DNA of 64,000 nucleotides from Lachnospiraceae bacterium AB2028 (GTDB lineage: Bacteria > Bacillota > Clostridia > Lachnospirales > Lachnospiraceae): positions 62,001-126,000 of the forward strand of contig JHYJ01000006.1 in assembly GCA_000621425.1 (NCBI GenBank), given 5' to 3'. Positions 33,044 to 41,800 of this stretch are shown here, piece by piece (the stretch's first letter is position 1; every line of letters begins with the position of its first letter). Made by a program: the position numbers and the translations under genes. The notes under the pieces are model-generated. The model searched no databases, had not been told where the DNA came from, and worked only from the letters and a program-made list of their open reading frames with translations.

Positions 33044-34156
33044 ATGTGGAATTATCGCGAAAAAACTTATCTTTTATCCTTCGCGCTAATAGCGACGGTT
33101 TTTTTAACTTCTTGTTCTTTTCCTTCTTCAGGAACCGGTCCTGATGAGAATTCCGGCCTGACAGAATCCGGGGATATGGCAGAAACCGGTTCAGGAGCCG
33201 GGGATTTAGTAAGCAGTGCCGTAGATTTCGATCATGAGCTGGATTCCTATGAGCCTAAAAAGGATCATTATAATTTCTATTTTACATATAAAACTGTCCA
33301 TCCCTGGTGGGATGCAGTGGCTCTTGGCATGGAAGACGCCCAGAGGCAGTATCTTGAAAAAGGGGTAACGGTTACATATGAATATATGGCGCCGGATGCG
33401 GCATCTGCCGAAGATCAGATTGAGAGACTGCTTGAGGCTGAGAAGAGAGATTTTGATGTGATCGGTGTCGATGTTGCCGATGAGAAGATAATCTCGCCGA
33501 TTCTTGATGAAATGGTAGAGTCAGGATATAAGGTTATGACTTTTTCAAGTTCCGATGCTGCCGAAGGATGTGAGCGGATAGCCTATGTGGGAAATACCCA
33601 TAACTATGAAGATGGTGTGGACCTGACGGAGGCTTTGTGCAAAAAACTGGGATACAAGGGGAAAGTCGCTATCCTGGTAGGAAGTGTAGGTGCTCCCTGT
33701 CATGAGGATAGGGCAAAGGGCGCAGCGGATACCATCGCAAAATACAGCGATATGGAAATAGTGGCTACGGAGTATGATATGGATTCCGTAGACCTTGCCT
33801 ATGACCTTACCATGCAGATACTTAATGATAATCCTGATCTGGACGGAATAATCTGCTGTAATATGAGCAATCCTGTGGGGGCAGCAAGGGCGGTGACTGA
33901 AAAGGGTAGTGATACGGTCATTGTAGGTATGGACCATGACCAGGAAGCACTGCATTATCTGAAAGATGGTGTAATTTATTGTCTCGGCGTTCAGGACTGT
34001 TATTCCATTGGTTTTGATACGATTCAGATTGCGGTAATGATCGCAGACGGCAACAAGCCTGGCGAACTGTTTCAGGAAAAGACTGATGAGATAACAACGG
34101 TAATTTATCAGGAAGACGCAGCGATAATGCTTGAACTGCTGTATGGTGACGACTAA
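33044..34156 (+). CDS. Periplasmic-binding-protein-like sugar-binding lipoprotein
   Basis: This is a type 1 solute-binding protein (ribose/galactose-binding fold, Peripla_BP_4 type). Signal peptide with lipobox LTSCS (Cys about 24), then a Gly/Ser/Glu linker. The two-lobed domain starts YNFYFTYKTVHPWWDAVALG and includes FDVIGVDVADEKIISPILDE, KVAILVGSVGAPCHEDRAKG, PDLDGIICCNMSNPVGAARA and VIVGMDHDQEALHYL. No ABC permease or ATPase follows. Instead the stop overlaps the start of a membrane GGDEF protein, so it probably works as that protein's ligand-sensing partner. RBS CGGAGGGG. Confidence 0.85.
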   Translation: MWNYREKTYLLSFALIATVFLTSCSFPSSGTGPDENSGLTESGDMAETGSGAGDLVSSAVDFDHELDSYEPKKDHYNFYFTYKTVHPWWDAVALGMEDAQRQYLEKGVTVTYEYMAPDAASAEDQIERLLEAEKRDFDVIGVDVADEKIISPILDEMVESGYKVMTFSSSDAAEGCERIAYVGNTHNYEDGVDLTEALCKKLGYKGKVAILVGSVGAPCHEDRAKGAADTIAKYSDMEIVATEYDMDSVDLAYDLTMQILNDNPDLDGIICCNMSNPVGAARAVTEKGSDTVIVGMDHDQEALHYLKDGVIYCLGVQDCYSIGFDTIQIAVMIADGNKPGELFQEKTDEITTVIYQEDAAIMLELLYGDD

Positions 34157-35655
34157 TGAAAAATAAGATCACAAGAAAAACATTTATACTGACAGCTGTT
34201 GTAGGCGGTATTCTATTGATGGCGACGGTGATCGTCAATACGATTATGTCTTCAAGGCAGACTACCATAGCTACAACTGAGGCTGTTTCCGAGGTTAGTT
34301 CATTTTATCTTGAAGCAATGGCGGACCGTCGTTCAAAAACCATCACGAATCTTATAAACAATAACTTTGACCATATGGAAAAAGCGGTGGCTTATATTAA
34401 CGGTGAAGGAATTGAGTCGGAAGAAGAGCTTCGTAATACGCTTGGTAATATAAAATCGCTTCTGTCGCTAAACCGTTTTGCTCTCGTAGATGATGACAAT
34501 ATTGTTCATACACAGTACACAACCTATACCGGTGGTAGCCGTCATTCCTTCCTTTCTGATGAAAGAATGGATGAACGGAATGTAAGCACGGTTTCAATAT
34601 ACGGTTCTTCAAAACAGCTATGCCTGGCTGCACCAACCCCTGATCTTGTGATAGCCGGCAAGCGCTATAAAGCAAGTTTTGTCCAGATTGATATCAATGA
34701 AATAGTAGACCTGCTTGCCTTTGATGATGATGGCAGGACCTATTTCGGTATTTACAGCAAAAACGGAGAGAATCTGTCAGGTACTGAACTGGGCCCTTAT
34801 ATTTCAACGCACAATATTTTTGATACTGTGAAAGGCGTTATTCCTGATGAATCCTGGAATGAAAACCGTAATAACTTTTTAAGTTCAGTGGAAGGAAGTA
34901 TTACTTTTACCGCGAATGGTGCTGAAGAGACTTTGTGCTATGTTCCAATAGAGGGGACGGAGTGGATGATGGTAGTGCTTATCCGTGAGAGTGTTATACA
35001 GGATAGGATCCGGAGCATAAGCGAGAAAAGCCTTTCAACCAGTAAGAATCAGATAATATTCACACTGGTCTATTCTGTCATATTCTTTGGGGTTCTGTTA
35101 TTCATGCTGAAAGTCCTGTCAGACAGAAACATTGACGCTGAAAAGGAAAAGGCCAAGAATTTCCGTAACATGGCCAGCACGGATTCAATGACAGGCGTAA
35201 GAAACAAGCATGCATATTCTGAAACGGAAAGCTATCTTAACCACAGGATAAGGGAAAATGACATCGATAAGCTGGCAGTAGTCGTATGCGATATTAATGG
35301 GCTAAAACTAATCAATGATACCCAGGGGCATGCTGCGGGAGATAAGCTTATAAAAGATGCAAGTGTGTTGATCTGCGAGTATTTTACCCATGGGGCAGTC
35401 TACAGGATAGGCGGAGATGAATTCGTAGTCATTCTTCAGGAGAAAGGCTATGATACGATGAATGAAGTAATAACAGAGATAAAACGTGTAATAGAAGAAA
35501 ACATAAAAAAGAAAGAAGTTGTGATATCAATCGGTTATTCAGAGCTTAAGCCAGAGGATCAGCTTGTCCATGATGTATTCGAAAGAGCGGACCAGATGAT
35601 GTATGAACGCAAACAGCAGCTCAAACAAATGGGGGCGCCGGCTAGACCGGAATAG
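34156..35655 (+). CDS. Membrane sensor diguanylate cyclase (Cache-like plus GGDEF)
   Basis: TM1 (about 8-30) and TM2 (about 298-320) flank an outside domain of about 265 residues with a long N-terminal helix and features of a Cache domain (RFALVDDDNIVHTQYTTY, TYFGIYSKNGENLSG, ETLCYVPIEGTEWMMVVLI). The cytosolic GGDEF domain has STDSMTGVRNKHAY, VCDINGLKLINDTQGHAAGD and the intact RIGGDEFVVIL (about 419). The start codon overlaps the stop of the solute-binding lipoprotein gene (TAATGA), implying a two-protein receptor that turns an external ligand into c-di-GMP. Confidence 0.88.
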   Translation: MKNKITRKTFILTAVVGGILLMATVIVNTIMSSRQTTIATTEAVSEVSSFYLEAMADRRSKTITNLINNNFDHMEKAVAYINGEGIESEEELRNTLGNIKSLLSLNRFALVDDDNIVHTQYTTYTGGSRHSFLSDERMDERNVSTVSIYGSSKQLCLAAPTPDLVIAGKRYKASFVQIDINEIVDLLAFDDDGRTYFGIYSKNGENLSGTELGPYISTHNIFDTVKGVIPDESWNENRNNFLSSVEGSITFTANGAEETLCYVPIEGTEWMMVVLIRESVIQDRIRSISEKSLSTSKNQIIFTLVYSVIFFGVLLFMLKVLSDRNIDAEKEKAKNFRNMASTDSMTGVRNKHAYSETESYLNHRIRENDIDKLAVVVCDINGLKLINDTQGHAAGDKLIKDASVLICEYFTHGAVYRIGGDEFVVILQEKGYDTMNEVITEIKRVIEENIKKKEVVISIGYSELKPEDQLVHDVFERADQMMYERKQQLKQMGAPARPE

Positions 35656-35724
35656 TAGTGTGACAATAGAGGATGTATGCCAAGTAATGCGATACTATGG
35701 AAATAAAAAAAGGGGGATATAAAC

Positions 35725-36384
35725 ATGGTGATATCTGGAAATTTTGATACATACGAAGATGAAATAGCTGTTGTCACCTATTATGTAGAACAGATGGGAT
35801 ATGAGAAGGGGACTTTTACGGTATCCAAGTTCGGTGGGAATGCGGAGAATGATGCTGCTGTGATGAGTGCATCGGACATAACCGTGAAATTGCCGGATAA
35901 CAGAACTATACTGTTTGAAGTTAAGCAGGAATCATATAATCGCTTTTCGAAGTGGGGACAGCTTGGAATAGATTTCATTTCGGTTTTCCAGTTTAAAAGC
36001 GGTATGACATTTGATAGAAAAGTACATGGACCGAAGGACTATGATGAATTTATCAAAACAGTTGATATTGACCGGCCGGATTTTAAATGGGGTAAACTTC
36101 AGTATTCAACTGCTCATGTATGGCTCTTTTATGTTCAGGATCCAAAGGGCGGTTATTGTTTCTGTAATGGATATGATTATGAAAAAATACGTAGGGACAA
36201 TTTAATCACATTCCTTAGAAAAAACTGCCAATTTGCTGTAAACAAAAAAGATGGTGATCAGCTGTCCAGGTATGACACATGGCAATCTGCCGTTTTTTTC
36301 TTGAATCCTGAAGATATAAAAAAATATCTTTTAACACCAGAAAGCTTTGCGCAGCTTAATAATTTCAGCAATTTTGCATTGTAA
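35725..36384 (+). CDS. Orphan protein with a PD-(D/E)XK-like nuclease motif
   Basis: I do not recognise a named family. In 219 residues without signal or TM there is a pattern D51-x13-E65-V-K67 (SDITVKLPDNRTILFEVKQ). This matches the core PD-(D/E)XK nuclease motif: an acidic residue on one strand and E-x-K on the next, preceded by a possible Glu in the first helix (YEDEIAVVTYYVEQMGY). The rest is mixed alpha/beta, with WLFYVQDPKGGYCFCNGYDY. It has its own ribosome-binding site (AGGGGG) and is followed by a strong terminator, so it is likely monocistronic. Restriction, repair and toxin roles are all open. Confidence 0.55.
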   Translation: MVISGNFDTYEDEIAVVTYYVEQMGYEKGTFTVSKFGGNAENDAAVMSASDITVKLPDNRTILFEVKQESYNRFSKWGQLGIDFISVFQFKSGMTFDRKVHGPKDYDEFIKTVDIDRPDFKWGKLQYSTAHVWLFYVQDPKGGYCFCNGYDYEKIRRDNLITFLRKNCQFAVNKKDGDQLSRYDTWQSAVFFLNPEDIKKYLLTPESFAQLNNFSNFAL

Positions 36385-36415
36385 CTTAGGGATTGGTTCA
36401 ATTGGGAGTTATCGA

Positions 36416-36446
36416 AAAACGCCGGCAAAATATACTGGCGTTTTTT
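36416..36446 (+). terminator. Terminator after the PD-(D/E)XK-like gene
   Basis: AAAACGCCGG pairs with CTGGCGTTTT (one G-T wobble) and the stem runs directly into a T6 tract. Confidence 0.85.
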
Positions 36447-36512
36447 ACGTTTAACCTATTAGTGGCAGTTAACCGCTTTTTTATGAAGATTGCTCGTCCG
36501 GACGGTCCGGAT

Positions 36513-36541
36513 TTGACAATAATGCTTTGTTTTGGTATAGT
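36513..36541 (+). promoter_or_regulatory. Promoter of the SleB-like hydrolase gene
   Basis: TTGACA (36513-36518) and TATAGT (36536-36541) are separated by 17 bases, about 75 bases ahead of the start codon. Confidence 0.85.
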
Positions 36542-36544
36542 ACG

Positions 36545-36561
36545 CGTAACAAATTTGTAAC
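36545..36561 (+). promoter_or_regulatory. WalR-like box at the hydrolase promoter
   Basis: CGTAAC-AAATT-TGTAAC matches the WalR (YycF) consensus TGTWAH-N5-TGTWAH at 11 of 12 positions. It lies just downstream of the -10 element, a position suited to repression. The regulated gene encodes a cell-wall hydrolase, the usual WalR target class. WalR is not in the window. Confidence 0.45.
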
Positions 36562-36566
36562 AGTTT

Positions 36567-36601
36567 GAAACAAAAAGTTAAGAAAAGAAACAAAACGTTA
36601 A
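36567..36601 (+). repeat. Direct repeat in the hydrolase leader
   Basis: GAAACAAAAAGTTAA (36567-36581) and GAAACAAAACGTTAA (36587-36601) are direct repeats with one mismatch and a 20-base period. They lie right before the start codon, where no good Shine-Dalgarno sequence is seen. Confidence 0.7.
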
Positions 36602-36616
36602 AAAGTAGCAAAGCAC

Positions 36617-37879
36617 ATGAAGAGAATCCGGTTACTTAAAATGGCAGGCGTGTTTACGTTAGCGGCTGTTGTCATAATGAATACGAGCGTTCTTTCGGCC
36701 TACGGAACTGACAATAATTCTGAAGGCAGTGATGCTGTACGTTTTTCATTGTCGGATGATGTGCTGTGCGCAGATATAGAGTCAGACAAGCTTTCTGTTG
36801 CCGGTGAAAATGAAGTGGATCTTTCTGAACTGAGCAGGCCTGATGAGAGCATGCTTAGTGATGGCAGTTTAGAAAATGATGTGGCAGCAGGCATTGCAGG
36901 GGCAACTGAACTGGGCGTGGTACCTACGGATGATGAGCTGCAGGATATCATAGAAGCTGAGGAGAATGCCTGGAAGGCAGACGGCGCACTTGTAATGGCG
37001 GATGTTGTGACTTCCGTTAATGTGCGTGCTGAAGCAAGCGAGGAATCTGAGATAGTCGGCAAACTCTATACGGAGTGTGGCGGCAACATAATAGAGTATA
37101 CTGATGACTGGACTAAGCTTAGGTCAGGTAAGGTTGAAGGCTGGGTCAGCAATGATTATCTTCTTTTCGGAGAGGATGCAGAGAAACTGTACAAGGAAGT
37201 CGGCGTAATGCAGGCGACAGTTACCGGACAGACTCTCAGGGTGAGAAAAGAGGCATCTATAGATGCAGAAGTGCTGGGAATGGTTGCTGAAGGTGATGTG
37301 TTTGAAGAAGTGTCTGAGGAAGACGGCTGGGTAGTTATAGACTTTGAGGGTGCTGACGGCTATATATCTTCTGAATATGTGACAACAGAATTTGTGGTTG
37401 ACTATGGCGAGACTATGGCGGCCATAGAGGCCAGGGAGGCTGCTAAGGCAGCGGCTGCAAAGAAGGCGGCTGAGAGTAAGAACAGTTCAAGCAAGACTTC
37501 AACTAAGCCGCAGACAAACGATTATTACGGAGCATATGCGGCATCTGCTACGGACGAGGTGCTTTTAGGCGCACTGATACAGTGCGAGGCGGGAAACCAG
37601 CCCTATGAAGCGCAGGTTGCAGTGGGCGCAGTAGTAATGAACAGAGTAAGGAGTTCTGCATATCCTTCTACCATATATGATGTCATTTATGCATCAGGTC
37701 AGTTCACTCCCGCAGGAAACGGCAAGGTGGACAGAGTTATAGCTAACGGTGTAATGCCCATTTGTCTGCAGGCGGCACAGCAGGCGCTTAGCGGTTATTC
37801 CAATGTAGGTGGTGCTACACACTTCAGAAGAGTAGGATATCATGATGGAATAGTTATAGGAGTGCAGGTATTCTGGTAA
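36617..37879 (+). CDS. Cell-wall hydrolase with two SH3b domains (SleB-type)
   Basis: This is a secreted peptidoglycan hydrolase. A signal peptide (about 1-31) is followed by an acidic Ser/Glu region. Two bacterial SH3 domains follow (about 120-190, VVTSVNVRAEASEESEIVG; about 197-262, VTGQTLRVRKEASIDAEVLG). An Ala/Lys/Ser linker comes next, then a C-terminal Hydrolase_2/SleB domain: LLGALIQCEAGNQPYEAQVA, VGAVVMNRVRSSAYPSTIYDV, QFTPAGNGKV and ATHFRRV. The domain's catalytic Glu is likely that in QCEAG. Family members act in spore cortex lysis or vegetative wall turnover. The leader carries a WalR-like box. The start lacks a clear ribosome-binding site. Confidence 0.87.
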   Translation: MKRIRLLKMAGVFTLAAVVIMNTSVLSAYGTDNNSEGSDAVRFSLSDDVLCADIESDKLSVAGENEVDLSELSRPDESMLSDGSLENDVAAGIAGATELGVVPTDDELQDIIEAEENAWKADGALVMADVVTSVNVRAEASEESEIVGKLYTECGGNIIEYTDDWTKLRSGKVEGWVSNDYLLFGEDAEKLYKEVGVMQATVTGQTLRVRKEASIDAEVLGMVAEGDVFEEVSEEDGWVVIDFEGADGYISSEYVTTEFVVDYGETMAAIEAREAAKAAAAKKAAESKNSSSKTSTKPQTNDYYGAYAASATDEVLLGALIQCEAGNQPYEAQVAVGAVVMNRVRSSAYPSTIYDVIYASGQFTPAGNGKVDRVIANGVMPICLQAAQQALSGYSNVGGATHFRRVGYHDGIVIGVQVFW

Positions 37880-37924
37880 AATAGTCATTGCTGGGGGTAA
37901 TAGGGTAATGGCGGAGGATAATGA

Positions 37925-38797
37925 ATGAGAAATATCACAGTGGCTGCTTGTCAGATGGCGATGAGCGATGTCGTTGAAGAGAACATAGTAAAGGCAGACC
38001 GTCTGGTTAGGCAGGCGGCAGAGCAGGGAGCAAACATCATATTGCTCCCTGAACTTTTTGAGAGAAAATATTTCTGCCAGGAAAGACGGTATGATTATTA
38101 TGGATTTGCTGCAGAGACGGAAGAGAATCCGGCAGTAAAAAATTTTAGGAAGACAGCAAAGGATACAGGCTGTGTAATTCCTGTAAGTTTCTACGAGAAA
38201 GCAGGCACCCGTCTGTTCAATTCCGTAGCAGTTATAGATGCTGACGGTGAAAATCTTGGTGTCTACAGAAAGACCCATATTCCCGATGACCATTTTTATC
38301 AGGAGAAATTTTATTTTACGCCTGGGGACACCGGTTTTAAGGTCTGGGATACGGCTTTTGGACGCATTGGCGTGGGTATATGCTGGGACCAGTGGTTCCC
38401 TGAGGCTGCAAGGTGCATGGCTCTTGACGGTGCAGAAGTATTGCTTTATCCTACAGCTATAGGCTCAGAGCCTATATTGGAAACTGATTCCATGCCCCAC
38501 TGGCGCAGATGCATGCAGGGACATGCGGCTGCAAATATAATGCCTGTAGTGGCAGCCAACCGAATAGGAACGGAAGAAGTTAATCCTTGTGAAGAAAATA
38601 ACAGCCAGAGTTCTGCACTTAAGTTTTACGGATCATCATTTGTATGTGATGAGACCGGTGCATTGGTTTCAGAAGCGGGGCGTGACAAGGAATGCGTGAT
38701 AACAGCTTCTTTCGATTTTGAAGCAATAGAAGAGATGCGTATGAGCTGGGGCGTGTTTCGGGACAGAAGGCCGGAAGTTTATAGGAAATGGTTCTGA
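37925..38797 (+). CDS. aguB: N-carbamoylputrescine amidase
   Basis: AguB hydrolyses N-carbamoylputrescine to putrescine, CO2 and ammonia in the agmatine route to polyamines. The nitrilase fold shows the Glu-Lys-Cys triad: E43 in LLPELFE, Lys near 117 in YRKTHIPDDHF, and Cys near 151 in GVGICWDQWFPEAAR. KTHIPDDHFYQEKFYF and PHWRRCMQGHAAAN are typical of the AguB branch. Length 290 is normal. RBS GGAGG. No agmatine deiminase gene is adjacent, so it stands apart from its pathway partners. Confidence 0.9.
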   Translation: MRNITVAACQMAMSDVVEENIVKADRLVRQAAEQGANIILLPELFERKYFCQERRYDYYGFAAETEENPAVKNFRKTAKDTGCVIPVSFYEKAGTRLFNSVAVIDADGENLGVYRKTHIPDDHFYQEKFYFTPGDTGFKVWDTAFGRIGVGICWDQWFPEAARCMALDGAEVLLYPTAIGSEPILETDSMPHWRRCMQGHAAANIMPVVAANRIGTEEVNPCEENNSQSSALKFYGSSFVCDETGALVSEAGRDKECVITASFDFEAIEEMRMSWGVFRDRRPEVYRKWF

Positions 38798-38836
38798 CCT
38801 GAATGGTATTCCGTAAATTAAGGGGTTATTGAAAGT

Positions 38837-41800
38837 ATGAAAAAACAGGATAGTAAGGCTGAGTCCCGTCTGAGTGCATATTTTTTGATTATGATGGTTA
38901 TATGCATTGCCATAAATGTGGCTGGGGGGCTTTTGGCCAGGGTCCTGAATCTGCCGTTCTGGCTGGATACTATAGGTACCATGGCGGCGGCTGTGGCATT
39001 CGGTCCTATACCGGGTGCGCTTGTAGGTCTTATATCTACTTTGTGTTCTGGGAATTTCAGCGGATTCTCATTATTCTATCTGCCCGTAAGCATCCTGGTT
39101 GGTGTGATGATCGGCGTCCTATATCCAAGAAAAACAAAGAAGGAGGCTCTGGGCATAGTTACCCTGGCACTTCTTAACGGCCTTCTTTCTGCAATTCTTT
39201 CCACCCCGGTGGATGTGCTTGTATATCAGGGAGACACGGGGAACCTTTGGGGTGATGCCCTTAAGGATATGCTTGATACCTATGTGAGTGTTTCTAATTT
39301 CAATACCCTGGTAGCAGAGATCTTTATTGATTTCCCGGACCGCATACTGTCAATGGTGCTGGCCCAGGTTCTTCTGTTCATCTGTGAAAAAGAGCGAAAG
39401 AACATAAGGAAAAAGAGGGCAGAAAAGAAAAAAAATTCCGGAACACAGACAGTTTCCGCGATATTGATAATCGTACTTGTGGCACCTGTTTTGTCTCCGT
39501 TACGGACTGATGCTGCTGATCTTGGATATGAGTATGAAGAAACATCCTTTGATACTGATGACGGCATGGTTTCTTCGGAAGCTAATTCAATCATACAGAC
39601 ATCAGACGGCTACTTATGGGTTGGAACATATTCAGGCCTATATCGCTATGACGGAGTGAAATTCGAAGAGATGAAGCTCCATGACAGCATAAGGAATGTG
39701 AAGGAGCTTTATGTTGACACTAAGGGGCATATGTGGATCGGTACAAACGACAGCGGTGTTGTCTGCTACAATTTTGAGATGCAGACAGGGACACTTTACG
39801 ATACGGAAAGCGGTATGCCGTCGGATTCTATACGCCATATATGTGAGGATAATAAAGGTAATATCTATATTGCAACGGATAGGGAACTTGCCAGGATAGA
39901 CGGTGAAGGAAAAGTCCGTATTTTTTCTGAATGGGCGGATATTACGGATGTCACATCCCTTATGTCCGTACCCGATGGCCGCATACTCGGAGTGACACAG
40001 AACGGATTATTTTTCATCCTAAAAGATGATATTCTGGCTTATACAAAAGCGTATACAGGGACAGGGGTATCATACTATTGTGTTGCCAGTGACGGGGACA
40101 ATGTGGTGCTGGGGACAAGTACGGATATTCTGGAAATAAATAAACTTAAGGATGATGGTATTGAAATCGTAAAAAAGATCAACAGTAAGGAACTCTCTTC
40201 CTTTAATACTATCGAATATGACCCGGGGCTGGATCTATATTTCTGTTGCAGTGAAAAAGGCATGGGAGATCTGGATCTGAAAACGTCAGAGTTTACTAAT
40301 CTTATGAAAAGCTCAATGCACGGGAGTGTAAATGATGTGTGTGTTGATGCCCAGGATAATATCTGGTTCGCGTCCGATAAGCATGGTGTGGTGAAGTTTT
40401 CACGCACCCCTTTTAGGAATTTTTTCAACAAAGCAGGTGTAGATAAGACGGTGGTAAATGCTCTGTATAGGGACGGAGACCTTATGTACATAGGTACTGA
40501 CACCGGATTGAAAGCAGTAGATTTAAACAGTTACGAGGAGAAATCTACACCGCTTACCACTCGTATTGCGGACACTAAAGTACGGCATATATATAAGGAC
40601 AGCACGGGGAATATATGGGTATCCATGAATGGCGGCGAAGGCCTTATTTATCAGGAGCCTGACGGAAACGTACATGCTGTGGATTTTTACGGTCAGGGGA
40701 TAAGCACGCCCAAATGCCGTTTCGTTAAAGAACTTTCTGATGGCAGGATTCTTGTATCGTGTAGAAATGCGGGGCTATTTTTCATAGAAAAGGGCAAGAT
40801 TACCTCGGTTATAGGTGCAAATGAAGGCATGGACAATACGACCATTTTGTCAGTTTATGAGACAGAGGATGGTATGCTTATGGCCGGTTCTGATGGGGAT
40901 GGAGTATATCTTATAAAGGATGGTAGGCTGGTAGGACATAAGAGCAAGACTGAAGGCTTACGGACAGGCGTTGTTATGAAAATAGTTCCCTGTACGGATG
41001 GCTTTATCTATGTTAGTAGCAATGCCTTGTATTATGATAACGGTGATGAGATACGCAGGCTTGAGAATTTTCCTTATTATGACAATCTGGATGTGGTAAT
41101 CGACGGCGCAGGAAGGGCATGGATAACTTCCAGCGCGGGACTCTTTGTTGTGTCGGAAGAAAAATTACTTGAGGATAGTGAGTACGCCTGTCTTCTGCTG
41201 GATTCCAACTGGGGACTTACCACAAGTTTTACTGCTAATTCATGGAACCTGCTTGATGACGGACAGCTTTATCTTTGCTGTGTTGACGGCGTCAGGGTGA
41301 TAAATACGGATATTTATGACGATGTGGATAATTCCTTCCAGATGCGGCTCAAGCTTGTGGAGACGCAGGACATGAAGTACGAGCAGATAGGCAGCCGTCT
41401 GGTGCTTCCGGCTGTTTCCGGACGTATACTGTTCCATGTGGCCGTAAATAATTTTACCCTTACCAATCCCCTGGTGCACTACTATCTTGAAGGCACAGGT
41501 GATCCCGGCGTGACATGTTATCAGGACGAGATAACACCGTTGTCATTTACAAACTTGCCATATGGTAAATATAAGTTTCATATTGCAATCCTGAATGACA
41601 TGACAGGAGAGGTTGTTAGGGAAGAAGTGATAGACGTAGAGAAAGAGGCGCAGATGTATGAGCGGCCGCTGTTCCTTATATACCTTTCATTTGTAAATTC
41701 ACTGATAGTTGCATACTTCCTCTGGCTCTTCATTGAAATACAGCGCAGGAACAGGCGCATCAGGAAGCTGCGCCGTGAGATACAGACGGATCCTATGACC

